This document shows positions 50,790 to 60,559 of a DNA stretch of 64,000 nt, piece after piece. This DNA comes from Uliginosibacterium flavum (lineage in GTDB: Bacteria; Pseudomonadota; Gammaproteobacteria; Burkholderiales; Rhodocyclaceae). The stretch covers positions 1 to 64,000 of the forward strand of contig NZ_JBEWZI010000014.1 in assembly GCF_040566545.1 (NCBI RefSeq), given 5' to 3'. Position 1 is the stretch's first letter, and every line of letters starts with the position of its first letter. The notes beneath the pieces were generated by a model, which had not been told where the DNA came from, searched no databases, and was given only the letters and a program-made list of their open reading frames with translations. Made by a program: the position numbers and the translations under genes.

Positions 50790-52421
50790 ATGGCCCACCC
50801 CCTTGCTGGCAAACCGGTTCCCGCCGACATGTTGATGGACGTTCCCGCTCTGCTTGCCGCCTATGCAGAAGTGCCGGACGTGAGCATTCCTGAGCAGCGC
50901 GTCGCCTTCGGCACCAGCGGTCATCGTGGCACGGCCTTCAAGCGCAGCTTCAATGAGGCGCACATCCTTGCCATCACCCAGGCCGTGTGTGAATACCGCG
51001 CGGGCCAAGACATCACCGGCCCACTGTTCATCGGCAAAGACCCTCACGCACTCTCCAGCCCGGCGCAGTGCTCGGCGCTGGAAGTACTGGCCGCGAATGG
51101 TGTGGCCACACGCATGCAATCCGACGATGGCTATGCCCCGACGCCGGTGATCTCGCGCGCCATCCTCGTCCATAACCAGGGCCGCACCACGGATCTGGCC
51201 GACGGTCTGATCATCACGCCATCGCACAACCCGCCGCAGGACGGCGGCATCAAGTACAACCCGCCCAATGGCGGCCCGGCCGACACGGATGTGACGGGCT
51301 GGATCGAGCAGCGCGCGAATGCGCTGCTAGCGACCGGCAATGTGGATGTGAAACGCGTCCCTTATGCTGAGGCTATCAAGGCTGCCTGCATCACGCAGGA
51401 AGATTTCACCGAAGCCTACATCGCCGATCTCGATCAGGTCATCGACATGGCGGCGATTCGCGCCGCGAATCTGAAGATCGGCGTTGATCCGCTGGGTGGT
51501 GCCGCCGTCGCTTACTGGCACCGGATTGCCGCGCGTTACGGCCTGAACATAGAGGTAGTGAATCCGAATGTGGACCCGACTTTCGGCTTCATGACCCTAG
51601 ACCACGACGGCAAGATCCGCATGGATTGCTCCAGCCCCTACGCCATGGCCGGGCTGGTAGGCTTAAAGGATCGCTTTGACATCGCCTGGGGCAATGATGC
51701 CGACGTGGATCGCCACGGCATCGTCACGCCGACCGGGCTGATGAATCCGAATCACTATCTGGCCGTCGCCATCCAGTACCTCCTGGGCCATCGCCCACGG
51801 TGGACCAATGCTGCGGTCGGCAAAACGCTAGTGTCCTCCAGCATGATTGACCGGGTGGTCGCCGGGCTGGGCCGCAAGCTGCTGGAAGTGCCGGTGGGCT
51901 TCAAGTGGTTCGCGCCGGGCCTGCTCGACGGCAGCCTGTGCTTTGGTGGTGAGGAGAGCGCCGGGGCGAGCTTCCTGCGCCGCGATGGCACAGTGTGGAC
52001 CACCGACAAGGACGGCATCATCCTCGGCCTGCTTGCGGCCGAAATCACCGCAGTGACCGGCAGGGACCCCGGTCAGCATTACGCAGCGCTCACCGCCCAG
52101 TACGGCTCGCCGCACTACATCCGTATCGACGCGGCCGCCACGCCGGCACAGAAGAAAGCCTTCAAGCTACTCACCGGCGACAAGGTCAGCGCCACCACAT
52201 TGGCCGGTGAAGCGATCACTGCGCGCCTGACCACGGCCCCTGGCAATGGCGCGAGTATCGGCGGACTGAAGGTGACGACAGCGAACGGCTGGTTCGCCGC
52301 GCGCCCCTCGGGCACCGAAGACATCTACAAGATCTACGCCGAAAGCTTCATCAGCGCCGAACACCTGCAACAGATCGTCAAGGAGGCGCAGGAGATCGTC
52401 ACCGCAGCACTGGCAGGGTAG
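50790..52421 (+). CDS. pgm: phosphoglucomutase, alpha-D-glucose 1,6-bisphosphate-dependent
   Basis: A 543-residue enzyme that interconverts glucose 1-phosphate and glucose 6-phosphate. FGTSGHRGTAF near residue 42 and the phosphoserine loop TPSHNPPQDGGIKYN mark the family. The metal loop is GNDADVDRHGI, the sugar loop GGEESAGASFLRRDG, and the C-terminal phosphate site RPSGTEDIYKIYAESF. An intact 18-base terminator follows at 52541. Placement after the ACP/ligase/decarboxylase genes suits sugar-nucleotide supply for exopolysaccharide. Confidence 0.94.
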   Translation: MAHPLAGKPVPADMLMDVPALLAAYAEVPDVSIPEQRVAFGTSGHRGTAFKRSFNEAHILAITQAVCEYRAGQDITGPLFIGKDPHALSSPAQCSALEVLAANGVATRMQSDDGYAPTPVISRAILVHNQGRTTDLADGLIITPSHNPPQDGGIKYNPPNGGPADTDVTGWIEQRANALLATGNVDVKRVPYAEAIKAACITQEDFTEAYIADLDQVIDMAAIRAANLKIGVDPLGGAAVAYWHRIAARYGLNIEVVNPNVDPTFGFMTLDHDGKIRMDCSSPYAMAGLVGLKDRFDIAWGNDADVDRHGIVTPTGLMNPNHYLAVAIQYLLGHRPRWTNAAVGKTLVSSSMIDRVVAGLGRKLLEVPVGFKWFAPGLLDGSLCFGGEESAGASFLRRDGTVWTTDKDGIILGLLAAEITAVTGRDPGQHYAALTAQYGSPHYIRIDAAATPAQKKAFKLLTGDKVSATTLAGEAITARLTTAPGNGASIGGLKVTTANGWFAARPSGTEDIYKIYAESFISAEHLQQIVKEAQEIVTAALAG

Positions 52422-52540
52422 GCTGGAAAGCCGCACGCAGCATTGCTCTTCAAGAGACCTGTCCGCATAGGCACGTAACGCGGGCCTCTACACACAGGTA
52501 CTCCATAAACCCAAGTCAGAAGCGCGTCTGCAGGCAAGCG

Positions 52541-52581
52541 CCAAGAAAAAGCCGCGCAAATCGCGCGGCTTTTTCTTGGCG
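52541..52581. terminator. bidirectional terminator after pgm
   Basis: A perfect 18-base inverted repeat (left arm GCCAAGAAAAAGCCGCGC) with an AAATC loop, with T5 runs in both directions. Serves pgm and the convergent receiver gene. Confidence 0.92.
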
Positions 52582-52593
52582 TCTATCCCAATC

Positions 52594-53724
52594 TCAACCG
52601 CGCCACTCCGTCGCCACGCTGGCCCCAGCCGTCATGGTGGTGGTCGTGTGCATGTCCAGCGAGGTGATCTGAGCCCGTTCAAGCAGCAGGGCCAGCTGCA
52701 TGTCGATACGGAACTCCTGCTCCATCATTTCCAGCAAGGGCAATACCGTCTGCACCAGCTCACGCAAGCGCTTGCGCGGCTCGTCCTTGCTGCCAGTACG
52801 AAGCTGCGTCAGCGCATGATCCACACTGACCGCCAGACGACTGAAGCGCCCGATGCTGTCCGCATTGATTTCGCCCGACTCGGACACCACGCGATTGCCG
52901 CCCATCATGGTGCCATCAGCCACGCGCGAAACCGCCAGTTGCAGCAACTCTTCAAGTGAGAGATTCGGATCGCCATGCGCGCTGGCCAGGCCAACGGTCA
53001 GGCTGATGCGGATGCGATGCTCCTTGTAAGTCATTACAATCGTGTCGATGGCACGACGCAGCCGCAACGCAAAGGCGCCGCAAGCATCCAGATCCGCAGA
53101 GGGCGAAATGATCGCGAACTGACCTTCAGCCAGATGCGCAATAGTGTCTTCCTTGCGCACCTTGGCCGAGAGCAGCTTGGAGAGCTTGCGATGCACCAGC
53201 TGGCCAACACTATGGCCGTAGGTCTCGCAAAGCTGGTCGTAGCCATCGACCTGAATGACCATCACGCTGACATCGCCACGATTGCGGCGCACCAGCTGTT
53301 CGCGGCTCTCTTCGAGTTCACGACGAGTCTGAGCCAGTTTCGCCAGGGCTTCGATTCGGGCGACCAGTTCGACACGCGGCGTAGCCTTGGTGATGAAGTC
53401 AGTGGCGCCCATGGCCTGGGCTTTCATGCGCACTTCGTTCTCGTCATCACCCGAGATAATCAGCACCGGCAAGGTATTCACGCGCGACAGACGGGAGCCG
53501 CGAATCCGCTGCAACAATCCGAAACCATCCAGGCGTGGCATGCCGATATCGGAAATCACCACTTCGATAGTTGGATCAAGCAGCAAACTCTGCCAGCCAG
53601 CCTCACCATCGGATTCCTCGCGCACATCGAATTTGTCGCGAATCTGCTTGATCAGCGAGGCGCGCACCATGCGCGAATCATCAACGATCAACACACGCGG
53701 CAATTGCGCAACAACGTCACTCAT
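52594..53724 (-). CDS. response regulator with degenerate GGDEF domain
   Basis: A 376-residue protein. The receiver (about 8-125) has VDDSRMVRASL, the acceptor aspartate in VVISDIGMPRLDG and the lysine in FITKAT. A coiled linker and a GGDEF-fold domain (about 150-290) follow. The signature loop reads AEGQF instead of GGDEF, so cyclase activity is unlikely. The C-terminal 80 residues are helical and unassigned. The start overlaps the end of the neighbouring oxidoreductase gene by four bases. Confidence 0.82.
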   Translation of the reverse strand: MSDVVAQLPRVLIVDDSRMVRASLIKQIRDKFDVREESDGEAGWQSLLLDPTIEVVISDIGMPRLDGFGLLQRIRGSRLSRVNTLPVLIISGDDENEVRMKAQAMGATDFITKATPRVELVARIEALAKLAQTRRELEESREQLVRRNRGDVSVMVIQVDGYDQLCETYGHSVGQLVHRKLSKLLSAKVRKEDTIAHLAEGQFAIISPSADLDACGAFALRLRRAIDTIVMTYKEHRIRISLTVGLASAHGDPNLSLEELLQLAVSRVADGTMMGGNRVVSESGEINADSIGRFSRLAVSVDHALTQLRTGSKDEPRKRLRELVQTVLPLLEMMEQEFRIDMQLALLLERAQITSLDMHTTTTMTAGASVATEWRG

Positions 53725-54749
53725 GGCTTTTCCTCTGTGTTGCCCGACGGGGCAATCTGTACAACAGTGCGGCCTGTCGCCCGCGCTGCAATGAAATCTT
53801 CAAACACCAGCGGCAAGTCGTCAAAACCAATCACCCGGGTAATCGCATCCAGATGGCGCGGACGCAAATCCGCCGACAAACGCGCCCACGCCTTTTCACG
53901 CACGGCAAATCCAGCATAGACCGAATCGATCCCGAGCAGACTGACGCCTCGCAAAACAAAAGGCAAAACGCTCGTATTCAGTACAGTATCGGCGGCCAGA
54001 CCAATACTTGCTACTACGCCGGTCGGTTTACTGCTGGCGAGCAGCCAGGACAGCACCGCACCACCCAGGTTATCCACGGCACCCGCCCAGATTCCTTTAT
54101 CCAGCGGCTTGATCGCATCCAGCGCCAATTCGCTGCGCAGCATCACCCTCGCCGCGCCCAAGGAGCGTAGCCAATCGGCTTGCTCCGGCTTGCCAGTCAG
54201 CGCGACAACCTCATAGCCGCGCCCGGCCAACATGTCGATAGCCAGGCAACCCACGCCACCGCTGGCGCCGGTCACAATTACGGGGCCATTTTCGGGCTTG
54301 AGACCGTTATTTTCCATGCGGGTAATCGCCATCGCAGCCGTCAAGCCGGCGGTGCCGATAGCCATGGATTCCTGCAGACTCAAACCTGCCGGCAAAGGCA
54401 AGACCCAACCGCCGGGCATCAAGGCATATTCGGCATAGCCGCCGTGGTGCGCGACACCGATTTCGTAGCTGGTGGCAATCACCTTGTCGCCCGGTTGGAA
54501 TCGCGGCGCAGCGCTCTTGACCACAGTGCCGGCCAGATCGATTCCGCCCACGCAGGGGAAACGCCGAATGATGCGTCCCTCGCCCGTCGCGGCCAGCGCA
54601 TCCTTGTAATTTACCGAAGAACACTCCACACGGATCAGCACATCGCCATGATCAAGTGCCGTTTCGTCCATCTGCACAAAACGCCCGGTCACGCGCATGG
54701 GCGTTGAATTTCCAAGCTGTTCGATCCGGAAAGCCTTGAATGATTCCAA
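53721..54749 (-). CDS. YhdH/AcuI-type quinone oxidoreductase (acryloyl-CoA reductase-like)
   Basis: A zinc-free MDR-family enzyme of about 342 residues. Substrate side: SSVNYKDALAATGEGRIIRR-like pieces and VGGIDLAGTVV. NADPH side: VIVTGASGGVGCLAIDMLA. Then DNLGGAVLSWLLA and LLGIDSVYAG, all YhdH/AcuI hallmarks. Family members begin at or near FKAFRIE, so a TTG close to 54749 is the likely start. The open frame extends to 54998 but the extra residues are not family-like. Reduction of an acryloyl-CoA-like substrate is family knowledge, not shown here. Confidence 0.82.
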   Translation of the reverse strand: MESFKAFRIEQLGNSTPMRVTGRFVQMDETALDHGDVLIRVECSSVNYKDALAATGEGRIIRRFPCVGGIDLAGTVVKSAAPRFQPGDKVIATSYEIGVAHHGGYAEYALMPGGWVLPLPAGLSLQESMAIGTAGLTAAMAITRMENNGLKPENGPVIVTGASGGVGCLAIDMLAGRGYEVVALTGKPEQADWLRSLGAARVMLRSELALDAIKPLDKGIWAGAVDNLGGAVLSWLLASSKPTGVVASIGLAADTVLNTSVLPFVLRGVSLLGIDSVYAGFAVREKAWARLSADLRPRHLDAITRVIGFDDLPLVFEDFIAARATGRTVVQIAPSGNTEEKP

Positions 54750-54978
54750 GAGATTTTTACCAGCAAACAATACGAGGGCAGGATAGTGGCGCGAGTCGTG
54801 CCACATGGCAATCGGAGCTGTTGTTTTAGTGCCAAAGTGGTAGTCCGACAAGCCATGTTCCGGCGCGCGCAGGGCTTCACACGACCAGCGGCACGCGGCC
54901 CAAGGAAACCGAATCATCAGGACGACTAAAGTTAGTCCGGGCAAAGCCGTAGAAACCTGCACGCAGCCGACACCCCTT

Positions 54979-55851
54979 ATGGAACGGACCATGCTCAACG
55001 CACCACTCGACTCAATCGAGAGCTACATCAGCTACTTCAGCAGCAAGGAAATTCCTGTGCTCCGCCGCAGCATGCGCGCACTGAACGAATTGCAAAAAAA
55101 CGAAGACGGCGTAAGCGGCAGAGCACTCGCCAATGCAGTGCTCGAAGACCCGATGCTGGCACTGCGTGTGCTGGTTTATCTCGAAGCCCATCGCAACCAC
55201 CGCCAGAATCACGACATCACCACCATCGACCGCGCCATCATGATGATGGGCATCACGCCATTTTTCGAAAAGTTCGGAAATCTGGGCACGGTCGAAGAAA
55301 AGCTAGCCACCCATCCCAAGGCATTGATTGGCCTGCTCAAAGTCATCAACCGTGCCAAGCACGCGGCCCACTGGGCGCGCGAGTTCGCATTGATGCGCCA
55401 TGATATCGATGTGGACGAAGTCACCGTCGCCGCCCTGCTCCACGAGGCCGCTGAAATCCTTTTCTGGTGCTTTGCACCGGAGTTCATGCTCAAGGTAGAA
55501 CAATTGCGCCACGACCATGCCGGCATCCGCAGCGCGGTCGCTCAACAGGCGATTTTTGGAATCACCGCCCGCGACGCCCAACTCGCCCTGGTGCGCGAAT
55601 GGCACCTTCCCGAGCTATTGATTACCCTGATGAGTGAAGAAAACGCCGAAAACCCGCGTGTTCGCAACGTCATCCTTGCTTGCGACCTGGCCCGCCACGC
55701 CGCCAACGGCTGGGATGATCCCGCCCTGCCGGATGACTACACCGCTATCAGCACTCTGTTGCGGGTGAAACGCAGCGTGGTCATGCAACGCATCGGCGCC
55801 CCGGAAAAATACTGGCTTGCCATCGCAAGCGAAGAAATCGAAGCGGAGTAA
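54979..55851 (+). CDS. HDOD-domain protein
   Basis: A 290-residue signalling protein with an HDOD domain at about residues 20-210. It reads IPVLRRSMRALNELQ, LEDPMLALRVLVYLEAHRN, the TIDRAIMMMGITPFFEKF helix and VTVAALLHEAAEILFW, where the HD motif is replaced by HE. HDOD proteins have no proven enzyme activity and often act in motility or second-messenger control. The start is ATG 54979 or 54991. Divergent from the oxidoreductase; ends before a terminator. Confidence 0.85.
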   Translation: MERTMLNAPLDSIESYISYFSSKEIPVLRRSMRALNELQKNEDGVSGRALANAVLEDPMLALRVLVYLEAHRNHRQNHDITTIDRAIMMMGITPFFEKFGNLGTVEEKLATHPKALIGLLKVINRAKHAAHWAREFALMRHDIDVDEVTVAALLHEAAEILFWCFAPEFMLKVEQLRHDHAGIRSAVAQQAIFGITARDAQLALVREWHLPELLITLMSEENAENPRVRNVILACDLARHAANGWDDPALPDDYTAISTLLRVKRSVVMQRIGAPEKYWLAIASEEIEAE

Positions 55852-55870
55852 ACGCCCCGCCAACGAACAC

Positions 55871-55902
55871 AAAAAAGCCGAGGTCGCAGCCTCGGCTTTT
55901 TT
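55871..55902. terminator. bidirectional terminator between HDOD and pectate lyase genes
   Basis: AAAAAAGCCGAGG pairs perfectly with CCTCGGCTTTTTT around TCGCAG, serving the two convergent genes. Confidence 0.93.
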
Positions 55903-55917
55903 ATTTCACTCAAGCTA

Positions 55918-57402
55918 TCAAAGCTTGCCAGGGCCTGCGTTGGACTTCACAGCAGCAGGTACATCTGAAGCCGGAAGAACTTTGTTGACGCCATACAGCG
56001 TCGGCTTCCAACCAACGTCGGGCGTCAGCGGCTTGCCAATAAGTTCCTTGCTATCAAAAGGCTTGCCATTGACCACCGAACCGACATCCACAAACACTGT
56101 TCCGCCCATATTGACCGCGGCCTGTGCAGAGTTGCCGTTCTTGATATCAAAAACATTGGCTTCGGAGTAGATCGCTGAGTCCTTACCCACGCCCAGAGCC
56201 TGCCGGAGGATGCTACCAGCCGGCTTGGCTTTCAGTGTGTTCAGGTGGTTCTGGTAAGAATCGAGTTTCGGATCGTCGTTGCCCGCCGCATCACCCACAA
56301 AGTAGTTGTTGTACACATGCACTTTGCCAAAACGTACTCGCGGCATGCGCTGACCAACATTCTCAAAATAGTTATTGTGAAGAGTGACATTGAGCTTGCC
56401 TGTATCGACCTTGGAGCTATCGCTGCCGCCGATCAGGAAGGCTTTGTCGTGATCCTTGAAGACGCTGTTCGAGATCGTTACGAAGTTGGCGCCATTGGTG
56501 ACATCCACCATGCCATCGTGATGCTGAACCTTCTGGGTGATTTCGTTGTGCGGAAAAGGGAAAACCGGTGGAAACAGCTTGTCGGAGCGATCGCCGTCAT
56601 TGAACGAGCAATGATCAATCCACACACGCTTGCCTCCGTTCACCGAAATCAAGTCGTACTCGGAATTCCAGCGACCGCCCGGGCAATTCTGCGGGCCTGT
56701 CTTGGCATCAACAAAAGCTTCCTGACAACCCGGATAGCTCTTGTCGATTTTGAAGCTATCGCCCGGATCCCAGCCAGGAAAATAATCGAAGGCATCCTCA
56801 AACGCGATGTTACGGATGATCACATTCTCGGAATCCGGCCCGATCACCAGATTGCCCTTGACGATCTTGGCGTCCTTGCCCAGACCGACGATGGTCGTGT
56901 TCGACGGCACCTGAATCACGATGCGATCTTTCTGTCGCTTGGAAGAGGCAACCCGTGCATCTTCCTGCGGACCGGAGAGCTTGCGCTCCGGGCGACCCTT
57001 GACCAGATTCTGATTCCATGTGGCCGGCGCATAAGCCTTCATGTAGTCATTGAAGTTATACGGCGCGACCGTGTAGTCCTTTTCGGTCAGCTCCTTGTTG
57101 TTGTCATCGGCAGAGAGATTGATCGTGCCCTTCACGCGGATGATCTTGGAGGCGTTTGCTGCCTTGGCCAAAGCATCCACAAACTCTTTGCGCGTACTGA
57201 CGGTGAATTCATTCTCGGCCTTGGCGGCAGAGCCACCGGTCACAGCGCCTTCGGCTGCGGCCCAGCCATCATTGGCGGCCAACACGGCACGCCCGATGTC
57301 GGCAGACTTGCCAGCGACAGCAGCTTTCTCAGGGCCACCGCTGGCACAAGCGGCCAGCAAACCGATTGCCGCCAAAGAGACGGCCAACACGTTCTTCTTC
57401 AT
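55918..57402 (-). CDS. pectate lyase family 1 (PL1), lipoprotein
   Basis: A 494-residue parallel beta-helix enzyme. The lipoprotein signal ends LLAAC (lipid cysteine at about residue 19), so it is attached to the outer membrane. Calcium and substrate motifs of PL1 are intact: WIDHCSFNDGDRSDKL, DGMVDVTNGANFVTISN and the catalytic-arginine segment QRMPRVRFGKVHVYNNYF. GGAGGAGAGT directly before ATG 57402 fixes the start. It should cleave polygalacturonate by beta-elimination, indicating plant-polymer use. No uptake genes for oligogalacturonate are adjacent. Confidence 0.92.
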   Translation of the reverse strand: MKKNVLAVSLAAIGLLAACASGGPEKAAVAGKSADIGRAVLAANDGWAAAEGAVTGGSAAKAENEFTVSTRKEFVDALAKAANASKIIRVKGTINLSADDNNKELTEKDYTVAPYNFNDYMKAYAPATWNQNLVKGRPERKLSGPQEDARVASSKRQKDRIVIQVPSNTTIVGLGKDAKIVKGNLVIGPDSENVIIRNIAFEDAFDYFPGWDPGDSFKIDKSYPGCQEAFVDAKTGPQNCPGGRWNSEYDLISVNGGKRVWIDHCSFNDGDRSDKLFPPVFPFPHNEITQKVQHHDGMVDVTNGANFVTISNSVFKDHDKAFLIGGSDSSKVDTGKLNVTLHNNYFENVGQRMPRVRFGKVHVYNNYFVGDAAGNDDPKLDSYQNHLNTLKAKPAGSILRQALGVGKDSAIYSEANVFDIKNGNSAQAAVNMGGTVFVDVGSVVNGKPFDSKELIGKPLTPDVGWKPTLYGVNKVLPASDVPAAVKSNAGPGKL

Positions 57403-57564
57403 ACTCTCCTCCGAGTGGAATGAATCACAGGAAACGCACACTTCAAAAAACAGGTTTATCCATGCCCTGGGCGACATGCAGACGCTTGGGACAGGCGCGC
57501 CGAGCTTGGTTCAACCCAGCAGGGAAACATACCCCCAAAGCGTTTTTTTTGCCAGCCTGAAACC

Positions 57565-59466
57565 TTATGTTTTGGCTTCAAGCGCCTCCCAGCGCTCCAG
57601 CAAATTAAGCAACTCTTCATCAATCGCCGCCAGCCGCGTATTCATCGTCGTCATTTCCGCGCCACGCGTGCGGTAGATTTCCGGATCGGCCAACTGCTTT
57701 TGCAGACCGGCTTGCTCGGCCTCCAGTGCCGCCATTTTGGCGGGCAGGCCTTCAAGCTCGCGCTTCTCGTTGAAACTCAACTTGGCCTGCTTCGCGACAG
57801 GCTTGCGCTCTGCCTCTGCAGCCTTGCTGGCTGTAGACGCGCTTCTGACGGCCTTCTCCGCGGCATCCTTCTCAGCATTTTTGACCCGCAACCAGTCGTA
57901 ATAACCACCTGCGTATTCGCGCCACTGTGCATCGCCTTCAAAGGCAATGGTTTGCGTCACCACGTTGTCGAGGAAGGTCCGGTCATGACTGACCAGAAAA
58001 ACCGTACCGTCATACGACTGCAACAGCTCTTCCAGTAACTCCAAGGTTTCTACATCCAGATCATTAGTCGGCTCGTCCAGCACCAGGATGTTTGCCGGCC
58101 GGGCAAACAGACGGGCCAGCAGCAGGCGGTTGCGCTCGCCGCCGGACAGTGACTTCACCGGGCTGCGCGCACGCTGTGGTGAAAACAGGAAATCGCCCAG
58201 ATAGCCGATCACGTGTTTTTTCGTATTGCCGATTTCGACGAAATCCGAGCCGGGGCTGATGACTTCGGTTAGCGGCGCCTCCTGATCCAGCGCCGTGCGG
58301 AACTGGTCGAAGTAGGCCACCAGCTGCTTGGTGCCTCGCCGGATGGTGCCGGAGTCGGCCTCGTGATCACCAAGGATCAGTTTGAGCAGCGTGGTCTTGC
58401 CGGCACCATTCGGGCCGAGAAAACCGATCCGGTCACCACGCATGATGCGCGCCGAAAAATCACGGATCACCGTCTTGTCGCCAAAGCTCTTGCTCACATT
58501 CGTCAGCTCGGCCACCAGCTGGCCGCTCTGCTCGCCGCGATCCAGTTGCAGGTTGACGCTGCCGAGCCGGTCACGCCGTGCCGTACGCGTTTTGCGCAGC
58601 TCTTCCAGACGCAGCACGCGCCCTTCATTGCGCGTGCGGCGCGCTTCCACGCCCTTGCGAATCCACACTTCTTCCTGCGCCAGAAACTTGTCGAATTCTG
58701 CGCTGCTCTTGGCTTCCATCTCCAGCATCTCGGCCTTGCGCTGCTGATAGGTTGCGTATGAGCCGGGGAAGCTCACCAGGCGGCCACGATCGAGCTCGAT
58801 GATGCGCGAGGCAGTATTGTCCATGAAAGCCCGGTCATGGGTGATCAGCACCACGGCGCCACGGAAGGCCTTGATCAGCTCTTCCAGCCAATCAATGGCG
58901 GCCACGTCCAGGTGATTGGTCGGCTCGTCCAGCAGCAGTAAATCCGGCTCGCCCGCCAGCGCCCGGGCCAGCGCCACGCGCTTGATGCCGCCGCCGGAAA
59001 GGCTGGAGACCAGCGCCTCACCATCCAGCCGGAGACGATCGATCACCTGCTCCACCTTGTGATGCAAGGCCCAGCCATTGCTCGACTCCAGCGCGTGCTG
59101 AAAGTCTGACATGCGATCCATCGCGGATTCGTCGCCATGCGCGAGCGCATGCGCCGCCTCGTGATAACCCGCGATCAGACGCGCCGCATCGCCCACCCCA
59201 TCGGCCACCGTGGCGAACACGTCGCGCGCCAGATCAAAATTGGGCTCCTGCGCCACGTAGGCCACCTTCAAACCTGGCTGTCGCCACACCCGGCCATCGT
59301 CGAGACTCTGCTCGCCCGCCAGGGCACGCATCAGGCTGGATTTACCCGCCCCGTTGCGCCCGATCAGCGCCACCCGTTCGCCGGGCTCCAGCACGAGTTC
59401 GGAATGGTCAAGCAAGGCCACATCGCCAAAGGCAAGGCAGGCGTTTTCTAAGGTCATCAAAGGCAT
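57565..59466 (-). CDS. uup: ABC-F family ATPase (Uup-like)
   Basis: A 633-residue protein with two ATP-binding cassettes and no membrane segments. Walker A sites are LIGRNGAGKSSLM and FLGPNGAGKTTLL. Signature motifs are SSLSGGGIKRVALARAL and KSLSGGERNRLLLARL. Walker B sites are LLLLDEPTNHLDV and ILVLDEPTNDLDV. A C-terminal coiled-coil DNA/RNA-binding extension (about 545-633) is typical of Uup. The first signature has an extra residue (SGGGIKR). ABC-F proteins act on ribosomes. ATG 59466 or 59457 may be the start. Confidence 0.9.
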   Translation of the reverse strand: MPLMTLENACLAFGDVALLDHSELVLEPGERVALIGRNGAGKSSLMRALAGEQSLDDGRVWRQPGLKVAYVAQEPNFDLARDVFATVADGVGDAARLIAGYHEAAHALAHGDESAMDRMSDFQHALESSNGWALHHKVEQVIDRLRLDGEALVSSLSGGGIKRVALARALAGEPDLLLLDEPTNHLDVAAIDWLEELIKAFRGAVVLITHDRAFMDNTASRIIELDRGRLVSFPGSYATYQQRKAEMLEMEAKSSAEFDKFLAQEEVWIRKGVEARRTRNEGRVLRLEELRKTRTARRDRLGSVNLQLDRGEQSGQLVAELTNVSKSFGDKTVIRDFSARIMRGDRIGFLGPNGAGKTTLLKLILGDHEADSGTIRRGTKQLVAYFDQFRTALDQEAPLTEVISPGSDFVEIGNTKKHVIGYLGDFLFSPQRARSPVKSLSGGERNRLLLARLFARPANILVLDEPTNDLDVETLELLEELLQSYDGTVFLVSHDRTFLDNVVTQTIAFEGDAQWREYAGGYYDWLRVKNAEKDAAEKAVRSASTASKAAEAERKPVAKQAKLSFNEKRELEGLPAKMAALEAEQAGLQKQLADPEIYRTRGAEMTTMNTRLAAIDEELLNLLERWEALEAKT

Positions 59467-59605
59467 GGGATTCGTCACGGTGAAGCAAGGAAGGGCCGGA
59501 TTGTACCCCGGCAAACCCAGCCCCCTGCCTCATCTGCCGCATGGTGCGAGCCTGTTCAGGCAGGCAAGCCGAAGAAGCCCCCACCATACGGCTCTTCGGG
59601 TACAG

Positions 59606-60559
59606 CTATTTCTTGGCGGACTTCCTGGCAGGCTTCGTCACCGGCTTCGCGCACATGCCGGTTTTCGGGTCGTAAGGATCGAACCACAGCTCCTTGCGCT
59701 GCAGCGGAGTTTTCTCTGACACCAGATGGTTCTCGATACGAAACAGCCGCCGCGCACAGAAATTCGCACGTTTGATCATATCGGCGTAGTAGTCCATGAC
59801 CATTTTGCGCAGCGTCCCATCGCGCACCATGACTTCCATGCCCTCACTCAAACGCTGATGCAGACGCGGCGCTTTGGGCGAGACAAAAATATAGGTCGGC
59901 AAGGGGTATTCGAGCACGATGTCACTCTCCACCACCAGTTCGGGATTGTCTGCGGATCGCGCGTCGAACTCGACAAACACCTCATTCACGCCGCGCGGAA
60001 AATAATCTGAACGATCCGCCAGCAACATGCGCAAGATCGGCTCGAAGTTCTCGCCGATAACAAGGTTGAATCCATTCGCATCCATGATCTTGCGTGATGA
60101 CCAGGCCGCCCCTATCCCGGCACGCAAAGCCTTGAGTTCGTCCAGTGCACGCACCGCCGACAACCGGGGCTGTGCGGCCTTGGTAGTCAGCGAAATCCGG
60201 TAGTTCTGTAAACCCATATCCACCGGAATCCAGATCGGCAACAGTTGCTCTTCCCAGCTTGGCTGGCTGGCCACGATCGTGGTGTTGTGCGTTTCGCCGC
60301 TGACCAGTTCAATCAGGGAACGCTCGCGGGCGATGGTGCCGGTCGTCCATTCAATCCGGTACGGACCGTATTTTTTCTGCGTGCGACGCATCGCCTCCTC
60401 CAGCACCAGATCCGAAAACTCCAGGCGCTGATTAACCCCGACATTGGGTCGGTTGCGGATCAACACATCGTCGGCCTGTGCTACTTGTGGCCCCAGCAAG
60501 GCCGACAGCAAGAACAAAAGGCCCGTCAGCTTCGCTTTTGCACTGAATGTCTGCGGCAC
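59606..60559 (-). CDS. periplasmic solute-binding-like protein
   Basis: A 317-residue exported protein (signal peptide to about AQADD) with the overall pattern of an extracellular solute-binding protein family 3 domain, including REERSLIELVSGETHN-like pieces and PLPTYIFVSPKAPRLHQRLSEG. The tail is lysine-rich (KPARKSAKK). No transporter genes lie nearby, so it may be an orphan receptor or have a structural role. GTG start with GGAGGAT close upstream. Ligand unknown. Confidence 0.7.
   Translation of the reverse strand: MPQTFSAKAKLTGLLFLLSALLGPQVAQADDVLIRNRPNVGVNQRLEFSDLVLEEAMRRTQKKYGPYRIEWTTGTIARERSLIELVSGETHNTTIVASQPSWEEQLLPIWIPVDMGLQNYRISLTTKAAQPRLSAVRALDELKALRAGIGAAWSSRKIMDANGFNLVIGENFEPILRMLLADRSDYFPRGVNEVFVEFDARSADNPELVVESDIVLEYPLPTYIFVSPKAPRLHQRLSEGMEVMVRDGTLRKMVMDYYADMIKRANFCARRLFRIENHLVSEKTPLQRKELWFDPYDPKTGMCAKPVTKPARKSAKK

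Noticed and set aside
56245..57423. Long + strand frame opposite the pectate lyase gene (392 codons)
   Set aside because: The minus-strand frame carries all PL1 motifs and a perfect ribosome binding site; the + frame is an antisense shadow caused by high GC.
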